Below, piece by piece: positions 16,917 to 25,803 of a stretch of 60,348 bases of DNA (positions are counted from its first letter, which is position 1; each line of letters opens with the position of its first letter). Source of the DNA: Crocinitomicaceae bacterium (GTDB lineage: Bacteria > Bacteroidota > Bacteroidia > Flavobacteriales_D > Crocinitomicaceae). The DNA lies in NCBI GenBank assembly GCA_020436025.1, contig JAGQYP010000018.1, positions 1-60,348 of the forward strand, written 5' to 3'. The position numbers were made by a program, and so were the translations under genes. The notes beneath the pieces were generated by a model. It saw only the letters and a program-made list of their open reading frames with translations, was not told where the DNA came from and made no database searches.

Positions 16917-17930
16917 CTAAAATAGAAGAGCTAATTCCCAAAGAATTCTTGCCCCCACATTAGCATCAATGGAATTGGCATCTTGACCTCCTACCTCGCA
17001 AAGGTCAGCCCCGACAATGTTTTTACCTGATTCTTTTAGCTTCTGAAGCAAATAAGTCGCTTCATTAAATTCTAAACCACCAGGAACTGGAGTCCCTGTA
17101 TTCGGACATAATTCAGGCTTGAGTCCGTCAATATCAAAACTCACATACACATTCTTAGGCAATCTGCGCATGATGTCATCCGTGATTTTGTCCCAATTAC
17201 CACCCGTAAATTTTGATTTGGAAATATTCCAGTCGTAGTAAGTATCGATTCTCTCGTCGTATTTAATTCGATTGACTTCTTCATCACAGATATCTCGGAT
17301 ACCAACTTGCACCAATTTCGACAAGGAAGGTAGTTTTAAGGCATTATCCATGATTGAAGCATGCGATTGGTCAAAACCTTCATAGGCCACTCTTAAATCC
17401 GCATGTGCATCGATTTGAAGAATTCCAAAGTCAGAATATATTTCAGAAACAGCTTCCATCGCTCCAAGTGGAACGGAATGCTCACCTCCTAAAACAATGA
17501 ATTTCTTTCCATCTTTAATGAGATTTTTAACCTTTTCTTTCAACCCAGCTTTCAAATGGGTTTGCGCCTCATTCATTTCCTTTACAAAAATCTGAAATGC
17601 TGGACTCGCATCCAATTGCCCTCCATTTTCAAGAAAATCGAAATACTCCAGACTTTTTTGAACAAGATCATCATTTACCTTTCCCAATTCTTTGGATATA
17701 GGTGTCATGAAAACTTTTGTTTGCCAGGCATTCTTTGTGTGGTGGCTATAAAAATCTAATTGCGTTGATGCTTCTAAAATGGCTTCGGGACCTTTGGATG
17801 TTCCTTTACCGAATGATGCAGTGGCATCGAAAGCGACGGGTATAATAAAAATTTCGGCCTCCTCTTCAGTATAGGGGAAGCCGAAAATATTTCCATTTCT
17901 TAACCCAATATTATTTGGATCAAAGCTCAT
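16917..17930 (-). CDS. Agmatinase/arginase-family ureohydrolase
   Basis: 337 residues. The binuclear Mn motifs are complete: GGEHS with H151, DAHADLR with D174, H176 and D178, and SFDIDGLKPELCPNTGTPVPGG with D266 and D268. It starts at the stop of the fused speD-speE gene (1-base overlap). With that neighbour, agmatinase (agmatine to putrescine plus urea) is the likely reaction, supplying the substrate of the spermidine synthase. Arginase or formimidoylglutamase activity cannot be excluded from sequence alone. Confidence 0.85.
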   Translation of the reverse strand: MSFDPNNIGLRNGNIFGFPYTEEEAEIFIIPVAFDATASFGKGTSKGPEAILEASTQLDFYSHHTKNAWQTKVFMTPISKELGKVNDDLVQKSLEYFDFLENGGQLDASPAFQIFVKEMNEAQTHLKAGLKEKVKNLIKDGKKFIVLGGEHSVPLGAMEAVSEIYSDFGILQIDAHADLRVAYEGFDQSHASIMDNALKLPSLSKLVQVGIRDICDEEVNRIKYDERIDTYYDWNISKSKFTGGNWDKITDDIMRRLPKNVYVSFDIDGLKPELCPNTGTPVPGGLEFNEATYLLQKLKESGKNIVGADLCEVGGQDANSIDANVGARILWELALLF

Positions 17931-19216
17931 TATTCATTCAACATTTTCTTCACAAAGTTTGGAAGAGCAAAACTCGCTTTGTGAATATGGAAGTTGTAAT
18001 ATTTCAAACCTTTGGCATCAACAAAATTCTCAATTGTCTCTGCTTTTTCACTGATCTCAAAAGGATTTTGCCCCCCTTTCACTCCCCATTGGAAACTCCA
18101 CATTCCAGTTGGATAAGTTGGCACATAAAACAAACTTGTATGTACATTTTCTTTTCCAAAAATACCTTTCAAAGTAGAATTTAACATGGTGAATGCTCCT
18201 TCATTGAATTTAGGCGATTCTCCTTGTGCAACAAGAATTCCGTTGTCGTTCAATGCATCATAGCAATTTTGATAGAATTCAGTCGAGAAAAGTCCTTCTG
18301 CCGGACCAACTGGATCAGAACCATCAACAATCAATAAATCATAGCTTCCTTTGGCAGCATTCTTAACATATTCAATACCATCAGCAACATGGAGATCCAA
18401 TTTTGCATTTCCAAATGCGCTTGCGATTGAAGGTAAATGTTCTTTACAGGCTTCAATAACAGCCCCGTCGATTTCAACCATGGTTACTTTCTCAACACCT
18501 TCATGTCTTAGTATTTCTCTTACAGTTCCTCCATCTCCTCCACCAATAACAAGAACATTTTTGATGTTGCCGTGCGTAAATATCGCTGGATGTGAAATCA
18601 TTTCATGATAATGAAACTCATCTTTTTCAGTAGTCATCACCATGTTATCTAACGCTAACATCTTACCATATCTGTAGGACTCTAGAATTTTAACTCTTTG
18701 AAAGTCTGTTTTCTGATCAAACAAAACATCTCCCGTATATCTTAACGACAATCCTTGGTCATCATCTTTATCTGTAAACCAAACATTTCGAGTATATCTT
18801 TGTGGATTCTCTCTTCCAACGGCTTCTGAACGAATTGAATTGATATCGAAATCCAATCTATCCAATAATTTTAAAGCACCTCTTTTTAGTTCCAAGGCAC
18901 TATAATTCTTAGCACCAAAAGCTTCTTTCAAAAAGTCGAAAGATACCCAAGGATCCACTTGATCACCGCATGTAAAAAGATCAACTGCAGCATAACCGTA
19001 TTCCGGCCAGGTGTGTATTGCAAGATGACTTTCTTGAATTACAACAACCCCAGAAACTCCGTAAGGAGAAAAATGGTGAAAAGTACTGTTAATAACTGTC
19101 GCTCCGGCACTTTCCGCAGCTTCAACCATGGCGTTTTCAATTGTACTTACGCCATTCATGATTTCAGGTTCGCAACCTGAAAACTCTACTAAAATGTGAT
19201 TTCCTAATGCACTCAT
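17930..19216 (-). CDS. Fused S-adenosylmethionine decarboxylase - spermidine synthase
   Basis: 428 residues joining two enzymes normally encoded apart. Residues 1 to about 115 are a class 1b AdoMet decarboxylase: self-cleavage site E62-S63 in [16 protein letters not shown] (S63 becomes the pyruvoyl group), with H68 and C83 also present at the positions known from the Thermotoga enzyme. Residues about 140-428 are a spermidine synthase with GGGDGG at 225-230 and [13 protein letters not shown] at 298-310, the DP/PVGP motif used for putrescine binding. Both halves keep their catalytic residues, so the protein could supply and consume decarboxylated AdoMet itself. The agmatinase-like gene overlaps its end. 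Confidence 0.92.
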   Translation of the reverse strand: MSALGNHILVEFSGCEPEIMNGVSTIENAMVEAAESAGATVINSTFHHFSPYGVSGVVVIQESHLAIHTWPEYGYAAVDLFTCGDQVDPWVSFDFLKEAFGAKNYSALELKRGALKLLDRLDFDINSIRSEAVGRENPQRYTRNVWFTDKDDDQGLSLRYTGDVLFDQKTDFQRVKILESYRYGKMLALDNMVMTTEKDEFHYHEMISHPAIFTHGNIKNVLVIGGGDGGTVREILRHEGVEKVTMVEIDGAVIEACKEHLPSIASAFGNAKLDLHVADGIEYVKNAAKGSYDLLIVDGSDPVGPAEGLFSTEFYQNCYDALNDNGILVAQGESPKFNEGAFTMLNSTLKGIFGKENVHTSLFYVPTYPTGMWSFQWGVKGGQNPFEISEKAETIENFVDAKGLKYYNFHIHKASFALPNFVKKMLNE

Positions 19217-19278
19217 TTACTTAATTAATTGAGGGCAAAATTCGTAGTTTTTTGGAAAGTAATCACATAAAAACAAAT

Positions 19279-19950
19279 TTATTTTGAATCTTTTAATAGA
19301 TTCTCGATGACTCGATCGCTTCTTTTGATTGTTTTACGTGCCCAATCATACAGAATATCAGTCTTTTCTGATTCGGATAATTGCCATTTTACAGTTGAAT
19401 TTTTTAAGCGATGGATGAAATCATACATGCAAATTCCAGCAGAAACGGATAAGTTATAGCTCTCTGTAAATCCAAACATCGGAATTTTCACATATACATC
19501 GGCTTCGTTCATGGCGGTTTGAGATAATCCAGTTAATTCTGTCCCGAACAACAAGGCCGTTTTATTCTCCACAGGAAGTTCACTTATCAGCATATCATCC
19601 TTATGTGGAGAAGTTGCCGCAATGGTATATCCCTGCTCTTTTAGTTGGCGAATGCAATCAATTGTATTGTTCTCGTTTTTATAATATTGATGAATGCTCA
19701 TCCACTTGCTGCTTCCTAAAGAAATATCTGGATTGATTTTGAGTTTGTTATTGTTCTCTATAATATGCACATCCTGCAAACCCAAACAATCTGCCGTACG
19801 AATTACTGCACTGGCATTTTGCTCCTGAAACATGTTTTCAATGATAATAGTAAGATGACGTGTTCGCTTTTCAATTACTTCATCAAACAATTCATTTTTA
19901 TTGTCTGTGATCATATTCCTAAGAGCGTCAAGTAATTCTGATTTATCCAT
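19279..19950 (-). CDS. trmH: tRNA (guanosine-2'-O-)-methyltransferase TrmH
   Basis: 223 residues, SPOUT fold. Motif 1 is NASAVIRTADCLGLQDVHII, motif 2 LLFGTELTGLS, and motif 3 FTESYNLSVSAGICMYDFIHRL. An N-terminal basic/hydrophobic helical segment (RTRHLTIIIENMF) and a C-terminal extension of about 40 residues rich in K, R and E match TrmH (Gm18 of tRNA) better than the shorter SpoU protein at 315. It is 62 bases upstream of speD-speE. Confidence 0.9.
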   Translation of the reverse strand: MDKSELLDALRNMITDNKNELFDEVIEKRTRHLTIIIENMFQEQNASAVIRTADCLGLQDVHIIENNNKLKINPDISLGSSKWMSIHQYYKNENNTIDCIRQLKEQGYTIAATSPHKDDMLISELPVENKTALLFGTELTGLSQTAMNEADVYVKIPMFGFTESYNLSVSAGICMYDFIHRLKNSTVKWQLSESEKTDILYDWARKTIKRSDRVIENLLKDSK

Positions 19951-19963
19951 GACCGAAAGATAT

Positions 19964-19995
19964 AAAAAAAGAAAAGGCGACCGTTTGGGGTCGCC
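19964..19995 (-). terminator. Terminator of the HU gene
   Basis: On the minus strand GGCGACC pairs with GGTCGCC (7 bp, loop CCAAAC) and is followed by a T-rich run of 12. It lies between HU and trmH. Confidence 0.85.
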
Positions 19996-20021
19996 TCGTC
20001 AATTTCTTTTAACTGTAATTC

Positions 20022-20294
20022 TTAGTTTACAGTATCAGATAAATCAGCACCTGGCTTGAACTTAACAACGTTCTTAGCTGAAATTTGGATAGTTTTCCCA
20101 GTTTGTGGGTTTCTTCCAGTTCTAGCTTCTCTTTTAGAAACAGAGAAAGATCCAAATCCTACTAAAGAAACTCTATCTTTTCCTTTAAGAGCTTTTGAAG
20201 TTGAATTGATGAATGCATCCAATGCTTTTTTAGAATCAGCTTTAGACAATCCTGACTCAGCTGCCATCGCGTCGATTAATTCTGCTTTGTTCAT
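20022..20294 (-). CDS. hup: HU-family DNA-binding protein
   Basis: 90 residues. This is a nucleoid protein that bends DNA as a dimer. It has the N-terminal helices MNKAELIDAMAAESGLSKADSKKAL, the conserved core VSLVGFGSFSVSKREARTGRNPQTG with the proline-containing DNA-intercalating arm (RNPQTGKTIQI), and the end KNVVKFKPGADL. Length is normal. It has its own promoter at 20336-20365 and terminator at 19964-19995. Confidence 0.97.
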   Translation of the reverse strand: MNKAELIDAMAAESGLSKADSKKALDAFINSTSKALKGKDRVSLVGFGSFSVSKREARTGRNPQTGKTIQISAKNVVKFKPGADLSDTVN

Positions 20295-20335
20295 AGTTTT
20301 TGGTTTTAGTAATGTTATTAAATATTTGAACGAGA

Positions 20336-20365
20336 CAAATATATACGAATAAATATCTGTGTCAA
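20336..20365 (-). promoter_or_regulatory. Promoter of the HU gene
   Basis: Minus strand: TTG at 20363-20365, a 19-base spacer and TATATTTG (CAAATATA on the plus strand, 20336-20343). Transcription starts near 20329, about 35 bases before the ATG. Confidence 0.8.
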
Positions 20366-20604
20366 GCTGAAACCCTATAAAACAGGGTGTTTTGTTAATA
20401 ATTTGGTCAAAATGTTAATAACTGGGGCATTTTTCACGCTGTATTGCAAGAATATCAAGGCTTTTAAGGATGTAATGTTAATTTTTTATCAATTTTAGTA
20501 TTCCGACGAACCTGAAAAAATCATAGATAAATAAAGGATTTATACACTTATATATAGAACCACCCTTTTGACGGAAAAATCGTCATTATTTTTTATGAAT
20601 AAAA
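20366..20604. other. Non-coding spacer between HU and the TlpA-like gene
   Basis: AT-rich, no gene of useful length. It holds two small hairpins: ACCCT-N7-AGGGT near 20371-20388 and TGACG-N7-CGTCA followed by a T-rich run near 20571-20600. The second could act as a weak terminator. Together with the promoters on both sides this explains the 369-base gap. Confidence 0.4.
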
Positions 20605-20618
20605 GTGACCTAAATCAC
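20605..20618 (+). promoter_or_regulatory. CRP/FNR-family operator-like palindrome
   Basis: GTGACCTAAATCAC is a perfect GTGA-N6-TCAC dyad like the CRP site core. Its centre (20611.5) lies about 43 bases before the start predicted from the -7 box at 20642-20649, near the class II activator position. The -33 element is missing, which fits an activator-dependent promoter. Confidence 0.5.
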
Positions 20619-20641
20619 CTGTAAATTAAATTAGGACATTA

Positions 20642-20649
20642 TACTTTTG
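20642..20649 (+). promoter_or_regulatory. -7 box of the TlpA-like gene
   Basis: TACTTTTG matches TAnnTTTG. No TTG is found 17-21 bases upstream. The predicted start is near 20655, giving a short leader before the TTG start codon at 20664. Confidence 0.6.
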
Positions 20650-20663
20650 TAGAAACAATCATT

Positions 20664-21251
20664 TTGAATAGAATCAAATCATATTTTAAAGGAAGAAGTA
20701 TCGGTTGGTACATCACCAATACATTGTTTGCTCTGATTATTGTTACTTTGCTTATTCCTTCCTGGAGACAAGCATTTACAGTGTTTTGGCTCAGATTGTG
20801 GCAAGGATCTCCTGCATTAGAAGCTCAATCCATCGAAATACCTGAGGACACCTATCTCTGGGAAACCTTGAATTTAAAAGAAGCCAAATGGGTCAAATTT
20901 GAGAATACCAAAGGAAAAGTAGTGTTTCTTAACATATGGGCAACCTGGTGCGGACCGTGTGTAGCTGAAATGAAATCGATTCAAGATTTATACAATGACT
21001 ACGGCGATCGAGTCGTATTTCTATTACTATCAAGTGAAAGACCTAGAAAAATAAACAGTTTTAAAGAAGCTAAAGGATACGATCTCCCTTTTCACACCAT
21101 TGTCAATTTGCCTAATGTTTTTCATACTACAACTTTTCCTACTACTTTTATTATTGATAAATCTGGTAAAATCGTCGTGAAGGAGTTTGGTTCTCACGAT
21201 TGGAATGCCGATACCGTTAGAGATTTTCTAGACAAACTTTTAGAAGAATAA
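20664..21251 (+). CDS. TlpA-like thioredoxin-fold protein, membrane-anchored
   Basis: 195 residues. An N-terminal membrane anchor (about 14-36, WYITNTLFALIIVTLLIP) leads to a periplasmic thioredoxin domain with the WCGPC active site in FLNIWATWCGPCVAEM and the cis-proline region TTFPTTFIID. It would reduce or exchange disulfides in the envelope, as ResA/TlpA proteins do in cytochrome c maturation. The start is TTG, since no in-frame ATG lies between the promoter and the anchor. The cobalamin adenosyltransferase gene starts 5 bases after its stop. Confidence 0.85.
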   Translation: MNRIKSYFKGRSIGWYITNTLFALIIVTLLIPSWRQAFTVFWLRLWQGSPALEAQSIEIPEDTYLWETLNLKEAKWVKFENTKGKVVFLNIWATWCGPCVAEMKSIQDLYNDYGDRVVFLLLSSERPRKINSFKEAKGYDLPFHTIVNLPNVFHTTTFPTTFIIDKSGKIVVKEFGSHDWNADTVRDFLDKLLEE

Positions 21252-21256
21252 GAGGA

Positions 21257-21805
21257 ATGAAGATATATACAAAAAAAGGTGACCAAGGTGAAACCTCATT
21301 AATTGGAGGAGTCCGAGTAAAAAAACACGAACTTCGAATCGACGCTTACGGTACAGTTGATGAACTGAATTCGCATGTGGGTCTTTTAAGAGATCAAGAA
21401 GGTTTGCAAAACTTTGCAGCTCAGTTGATTGAAATACAGGATCGTCTGTTCACTATGGGCTCCCATCTTGCAAGTCATCCAGAAAAAAGCAAAATGGAAC
21501 TCCCAGAATTCAAGAAAGAAGATGTTGATACACTGGAAGCTTGGATCGATGAGATGGATCAAACTTTACCTGAAATGAGATCATTTATTCTGCCAGGAGG
21601 CCATCCCTCTGTGTCGATATGTCATATAAACAGATGCGTTTGTCGAAGAGCGGAAAGGATTTGTGTACTTCTTGCAGAAAACGAACAGGTTTCTCCGATT
21701 TTGATTCAGTATTTAAATCGATTGAGCGATTATTTCTTTGTACTCTCCAGAAAAATAAGTCAAGATTTAGGAGCCAAAGAAACCCCTTGGAAGCCCAAGT
21801 ATTGA
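21257..21805 (+). CDS. Cob(I)alamin adenosyltransferase, PduO type
   Basis: 182 residues. It transfers the adenosyl group of ATP to cob(I)alamin to make adenosylcobalamin. Signature: IYTKKGDQGETSLIGGVRVKK and AYGTVDELNSHVGLL (ATP-binding N-terminus), then FILPGGHPSVSICHINRCVCRRAER and YLNRLSDYFFVLSRK (the R/E/D helix motifs). Normal length. It is cotranscribed with the TlpA-like gene; the functional link is not obvious. Confidence 0.93.
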   Translation: MKIYTKKGDQGETSLIGGVRVKKHELRIDAYGTVDELNSHVGLLRDQEGLQNFAAQLIEIQDRLFTMGSHLASHPEKSKMELPEFKKEDVDTLEAWIDEMDQTLPEMRSFILPGGHPSVSICHINRCVCRRAERICVLLAENEQVSPILIQYLNRLSDYFFVLSRKISQDLGAKETPWKPKY

Positions 21806-21855
21806 GGAAATACAGGGGTAGATTGAATAATTTATTCGAAAAAATTCCGTATATT

Positions 21856-21886
21856 CTTGGAAAGAATTTTAAAAAAATTACATTTG
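21856..21886 (+). promoter_or_regulatory. Promoter of the DUF2795 gene
   Basis: CTTG at 21856-21859, a 19-base spacer and TACATTTG at 21879-21886. Confidence 0.7.
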
Positions 21887-21921
21887 CAAAAAAGTATTAA
21901 TCACTTAAAAGGATTCAGAAT

Positions 21922-22143
21922 ATGTACTGGACTTTAGAATTAGCATCGTATCTGGAAGACGCACCATGGCCTGCAGCTAAGGATGAGCTGATTGATTTCG
22001 CCATGAGAACTGGAGCACCGCTTGAAGTTGTGGAAAATCTACAACAGATCGAAGATGAGGGAGAGATATACGAGTCGATTGAAGAGATCTGGCCGGATTA
22101 TCCGACTAAAGAAGACTTTTTCTTTAATGAAGATGAATATTAA
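21922..22143 (+). CDS. DUF2795 small acidic protein
   Basis: 73 residues. It matches the small DUF2795 family: WTLELASYLEDAPWPAAKDELIDFAMRTGAP, then VVENLQQIEDEGEIYESIEEIWPDYP. It is strongly acidic and probably a compact helical protein. No enzyme motif and function unknown. It has its own promoter and a strong terminator, and precedes secA as in other Bacteroidota. Confidence 0.85.
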   Translation: MYWTLELASYLEDAPWPAAKDELIDFAMRTGAPLEVVENLQQIEDEGEIYESIEEIWPDYPTKEDFFFNEDEY

Positions 22144-22145
22144 GT

Positions 22146-22174
22146 AAAAGCCCTGAAATTCAGGGCTTTTTTTT
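22146..22174 (+). terminator. Terminator after the DUF2795 gene
   Basis: AAAAGCCCTGAA pairs with TTCAGGGCTTTT and is followed by more T. The A-run on the left makes it usable in both directions. Confidence 0.85.
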
Positions 22175-22190
22175 GCTTAAAACTCAACCT

Positions 22191-22247
22191 GTCATTTTCC
22201 TTTTCCTGCCAAAATGACGGAATTTCCAAATTGGTACTAAATTGGTA
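22191..22247. repeat. Inverted and tandem repeats upstream of secA
   Basis: GTCATTTT (22191-22198) and AAAATGAC (22211-22218) form a perfect 8-bp inverted repeat. Just after it AAATTGGTA occurs twice (22228-22236 and 22239-22247). They could bind a regulator of secA, but nothing identifies one. Confidence 0.4.
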
Positions 22248-22330
22248 GACTCAAGTCTAAAAATTGCTTAAATTCGCACTCCTCGAAAAACGAGTGAAGA
22301 CGATATCATATTTGAAACAACATATATACA

Positions 22331-25300
22331 ATGTTAGGAGGATTATTAAAGAAATTCGTTGGTGATAAAAACCAAAAAGACAGAAAAGAATACCAACCTT
22401 ACGTAGAAAAGATCAATCAAGAGTTCAGTAAACTAAGTGGATTAACAGATGATCAGATTAGAGGAAAGTCTGATGAATTTAGAAAGATCATTCAAGAAGG
22501 TCTTAAAAGTTTAGAGGAAAAAAAAGCTGACCTGCAAAAACAAATTGATGAAAATCCTTTGATGGACGTTCATCAAAAAGAAGATATTTACCAAGAGATT
22601 GACAAACTGGATCAATCCATTGATGATAAATTGGAAGAAATCCTATTAGAGATTCTTCCTGAAGCCTTTGCTGTTGTAAAAGAAACGGCTAGAAGATGGG
22701 CTGAAAATGGAAAATTGGAGGTCACTGCAACTGAGCTAGATAAAGAAATTGCTGCCAAAAGAAGCGGCGTTGAAATCGCTGGTGATAAGGCAATTTGGTC
22801 GAACACCTGGGAAGCTGCCGGAAACGAAGTAAAATGGAACATGGTGCATTACGATGTTCAACTTTATGGTGGTACTGTTCTTCACAAAGGAAATATAGCC
22901 GAGATGCAAACTGGGGAAGGAAAAACACTTGTAGCTACCCTACCCGTTTATCTTAACGCACTTGCAGGAAAAGGAGTTCACGTAGTAACAGTGAATGATT
23001 ACTTAGCTAAAAGGGATAGTGAATGGATGGGTCCTTTATATGAATTCCATGGTTTGACAGTAGATTGTATTGACAAGCACAGACCGAATTCTCCAGAAAG
23101 AAGCAAGGCTTATGCATCCAATATTACGTTTGGAACCAATAACGAATTTGGTTTTGATTATTTGAGAGACAATATGTCTTCGAATCCAGATGATTTGGTG
23201 CAAAGAAAACATCACTTTGCGATTGTCGATGAGGTCGATTCAGTTTTAATTGATGATGCCCGTACTCCATTAATTATCTCAGGCCCTACCCCAAAAGGAG
23301 ACCAGCAAGAATATGAAGGATTAAAGCCAAAGATCGAGTTATTGGTAAATGCTCAAAGAAAATTGGTTCAGGAGTTATTGGTAAATGCTAAGAAAAACCT
23401 TGCCACGCTTAATGATGACAAACCTTCCAAAGAGGCGCTAAAAGAAGGTGGAATAGAATTACTTAGATGCTACAGAGGGCTACCAAAAAATAAGGCACTG
23501 ATCAAATTTCTTTCTGAACCAGGTGTCAGAGCTCATTTGCAAAAAACAGAAAATTACTATTTGCAAGATCAACAGAAGGAAATGCCTTTTATTGATAATG
23601 AACTTTTCTTCACCATTGATGAGAAGAATAACATTATCGATCTAACTGATAAAGGAATTGAGTTGATGTCGAAAGGAGAAGATTCAAATTATTACATTCT
23701 TACGGATATTACGTCTGAATTTTCACAGTTGGACTCTTTAGGGCTTTCTAATGAAGAAAAAGTAGCCAAGAAAGACGAAATCATTCGTGATTACACTGTG
23801 AAATCTGAAAGAATTCACTCCATTAACCAACTTTTAAAGGCCTATACCCTTTTCGAGAAGGAAGTTGAATATGTCTTGATGGATGGAAAAGTGAAGATTG
23901 TTGATGAGCAAACAGGACGTATCATGGAAGGAAGAAGATACTCCGACGGGTTGCACCAGGCAATTGAAGCCAAAGAAAATGTGAAGATTGAGGATGCTAC
24001 TCAAACTTACGCAACCATCTCACTTCAGAATTATTTTAGAATGTACCATAAGTTATCAGGGATGACTGGTACTGCCGAAACTGAAGCCCAAGAATTTTGG
24101 GATATTTACGAACTAGATGTTGTGGTAATTCCAACCAACAGACCTATTGCAAGAAAAGACCAACATGATTTGGTTTATAAAACTGCAAGAGAAAAATACA
24201 ATGCCATTATTGATGAAATTGATCGCTTGGTGGGACAAAACAGACCTGTTCTTGTAGGTACCACAACTGTTGAGATTTCCGAATTATTGAGTAGAATGCT
24301 TCAGATGAGAAATATTCCTCATCAAGTATTGAATGCGAAATTACACCAAAAAGAAGCAGATATTGTAGCAGAGGCTGGGAAATCAGGAACGGTTACAATT
24401 GCGACCAATATGGCAGGTCGTGGTACCGATATTAAATTAGGTGAAGGAGTAAAAGAAGCTGGCGGTTTAGCTATCATCGGTACTGAAAGACATGATTCAA
24501 GACGTGTAGACAGACAGCTTAGAGGTAGAGCTGGTCGTCAGGGAGATCCAGGTTCTTCTCAGTTCTTTGTTTCCTTGGAAGATCCTTTGATGAGACTCTT
24601 TGGTTCGGAAAGAATTGCTAAAATGATGGACCGATTAGGATTGAAGGAAGGTGAAGTAATTCAGCATAGAATGATCTCCAAATCCATCGAACGTGCGCAG
24701 AAAAAAGTTGAAGAGAACAACTTTGGAATGCGTAAAAGACTTTTGGAGTATGATGATGTAATGAATGCACAACGTAAAGCCATTTACAAAAAACGTAAAA
24801 ATGCACTTTACGGAGATAGATTGGACATGGACATTGCCAACATGTTCTACGATATAGCTGAATCCATCGTAATCAGTAATCACAGTGCCAAGGATTATGA
24901 AAACTTTGAATTAGATTTAATTACTGGCCTTGGAATTGAATCTCCAGTTTCTTTAGAGGAGTTTTCAACGATGACGCATCATGATCTAACAGAAAAGATA
25001 TTTGATACTGCTGAAGCACATTATGCTAGAATAAAGCAAAACTTATCGTCTCGTGCATTCCCTATTCTCAAACAAGTTTATGAAAACGAAGGACATAAAT
25101 TTAAAAACATGCAATTCCCTGTGACTGACGGAATTAAGAGCATGAATGTCATCGTGAATCTTGAGAAAGCCTATAATGATAAAGGACTTTCCCTGGTCAA
25201 AGAAATTGAAAAAAGCATTGTTCTTGGATTTATTGATAACGAATGGAAAGAACATCTAAGAGAAATGGATGATCTTCGTCAATCGGTTCAAAATGCTAGA

Positions 25301-25678
25301 TTTGAGCAAAAAGACCCATTACTTCAGTACAAATTGAAATCGTTTGATCTTTTCAAGGAAATGTTGGCAAGATTAAGTAATGAAATCATCTCTTTTATTG
25401 TCAAAGCACAACTTCCTGTTCGATCCAATTCTGAGGAAGTTGAAGTTAAAAGAACAAATGAGGAAGCGCACCCAAAAAGTAATTACGGAAACTCAACAGT
25501 AAGTCGTCAATCTGCACCTGAATTTAAAGGTTCAGAAGGCTACCAACAAGCGATAGAAAATTCTGGGAATCAACAAAGACAAGTTACTCAGCCAATTACT
25601 GCAGAAAAGAAAGTTGGCCGAAACGATCCTTGTCCTTGTGGATCTGGCAAGAAATACAAACAATGCCACGGAAAATAA
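22331..25678 (+). CDS. secA: Preprotein translocase ATPase SecA
   Basis: 1115 residues. It is the motor that drives preproteins through SecYEG. NBD1 has MQTGEGKTLVA (Walker A) and VDEVDSVLIDDARTPLI; NBD2 has TIATNMAGRGTDIKLG and DRQLRGRAGRQGDPG. The C-terminus carries the zinc/SecB-binding motif NDPCPCGSGKKYKQCHG. It is over 200 residues longer than E. coli SecA, mainly through insertions near the N-terminus (about 50-100) and in the preprotein-crosslinking domain (about 330-480), as in other Bacteroidota. The second insertion contains a 12-residue tandem duplication (see findings). Only a partial -7 box, CATATTTG, precedes it (22307-22314). Confidence 0.97.
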   Translation: MLGGLLKKFVGDKNQKDRKEYQPYVEKINQEFSKLSGLTDDQIRGKSDEFRKIIQEGLKSLEEKKADLQKQIDENPLMDVHQKEDIYQEIDKLDQSIDDKLEEILLEILPEAFAVVKETARRWAENGKLEVTATELDKEIAAKRSGVEIAGDKAIWSNTWEAAGNEVKWNMVHYDVQLYGGTVLHKGNIAEMQTGEGKTLVATLPVYLNALAGKGVHVVTVNDYLAKRDSEWMGPLYEFHGLTVDCIDKHRPNSPERSKAYASNITFGTNNEFGFDYLRDNMSSNPDDLVQRKHHFAIVDEVDSVLIDDARTPLIISGPTPKGDQQEYEGLKPKIELLVNAQRKLVQELLVNAKKNLATLNDDKPSKEALKEGGIELLRCYRGLPKNKALIKFLSEPGVRAHLQKTENYYLQDQQKEMPFIDNELFFTIDEKNNIIDLTDKGIELMSKGEDSNYYILTDITSEFSQLDSLGLSNEEKVAKKDEIIRDYTVKSERIHSINQLLKAYTLFEKEVEYVLMDGKVKIVDEQTGRIMEGRRYSDGLHQAIEAKENVKIEDATQTYATISLQNYFRMYHKLSGMTGTAETEAQEFWDIYELDVVVIPTNRPIARKDQHDLVYKTAREKYNAIIDEIDRLVGQNRPVLVGTTTVEISELLSRMLQMRNIPHQVLNAKLHQKEADIVAEAGKSGTVTIATNMAGRGTDIKLGEGVKEAGGLAIIGTERHDSRRVDRQLRGRAGRQGDPGSSQFFVSLEDPLMRLFGSERIAKMMDRLGLKEGEVIQHRMISKSIERAQKKVEENNFGMRKRLLEYDDVMNAQRKAIYKKRKNALYGDRLDMDIANMFYDIAESIVISNHSAKDYENFELDLITGLGIESPVSLEEFSTMTHHDLTEKIFDTAEAHYARIKQNLSSRAFPILKQVYENEGHKFKNMQFPVTDGIKSMNVIVNLEKAYNDKGLSLVKEIEKSIVLGFIDNEWKEHLREMDDLRQSVQNARFEQKDPLLQYKLKSFDLFKEMLARLSNEIISFIVKAQLPVRSNSEEVEVKRTNEEAHPKSNYGNSTVSRQSAPEFKGSEGYQQAIENSGNQQRQVTQPITAEKKVGRNDPCPCGSGKKYKQCHGK

Positions 25679-25682
25679 TTCT

Positions 25683-25716
25683 AAGCCCTTGTTACGACAG
25701 GGGCTTTTGTTTTTTT
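25683..25716 (+). terminator. Terminator of secA
   Basis: AAGCCCTTGT pairs with ACAGGGGCTT (10 bp, one G-T, loop TACG), followed by a T-rich run. Confidence 0.85.
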
Positions 25717-25748
25717 AACAATTCACTTTGGATTAAAAACCCTTGCTA

Positions 25749-25781
25749 TTTGGCACTTTTCTTAGAAATTGAATAATTTTG
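25749..25781 (+). promoter_or_regulatory. Promoter of the M23/LysM peptidase gene
   Basis: TTTG at 25749-25752, a 21-base spacer and TAATTTTG at 25774-25781. Confidence 0.75.
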
Positions 25782-25803
25782 TCACCAAATCATTGCAATT
25801 GTC

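Noticed and set aside
22231..22247. Sigma-54-type promoter TTGGTAC-N-TTGGT before secA
   Set aside because: The -12 element reads GT instead of GC and the pattern is better explained as two AAATTGGTA copies.
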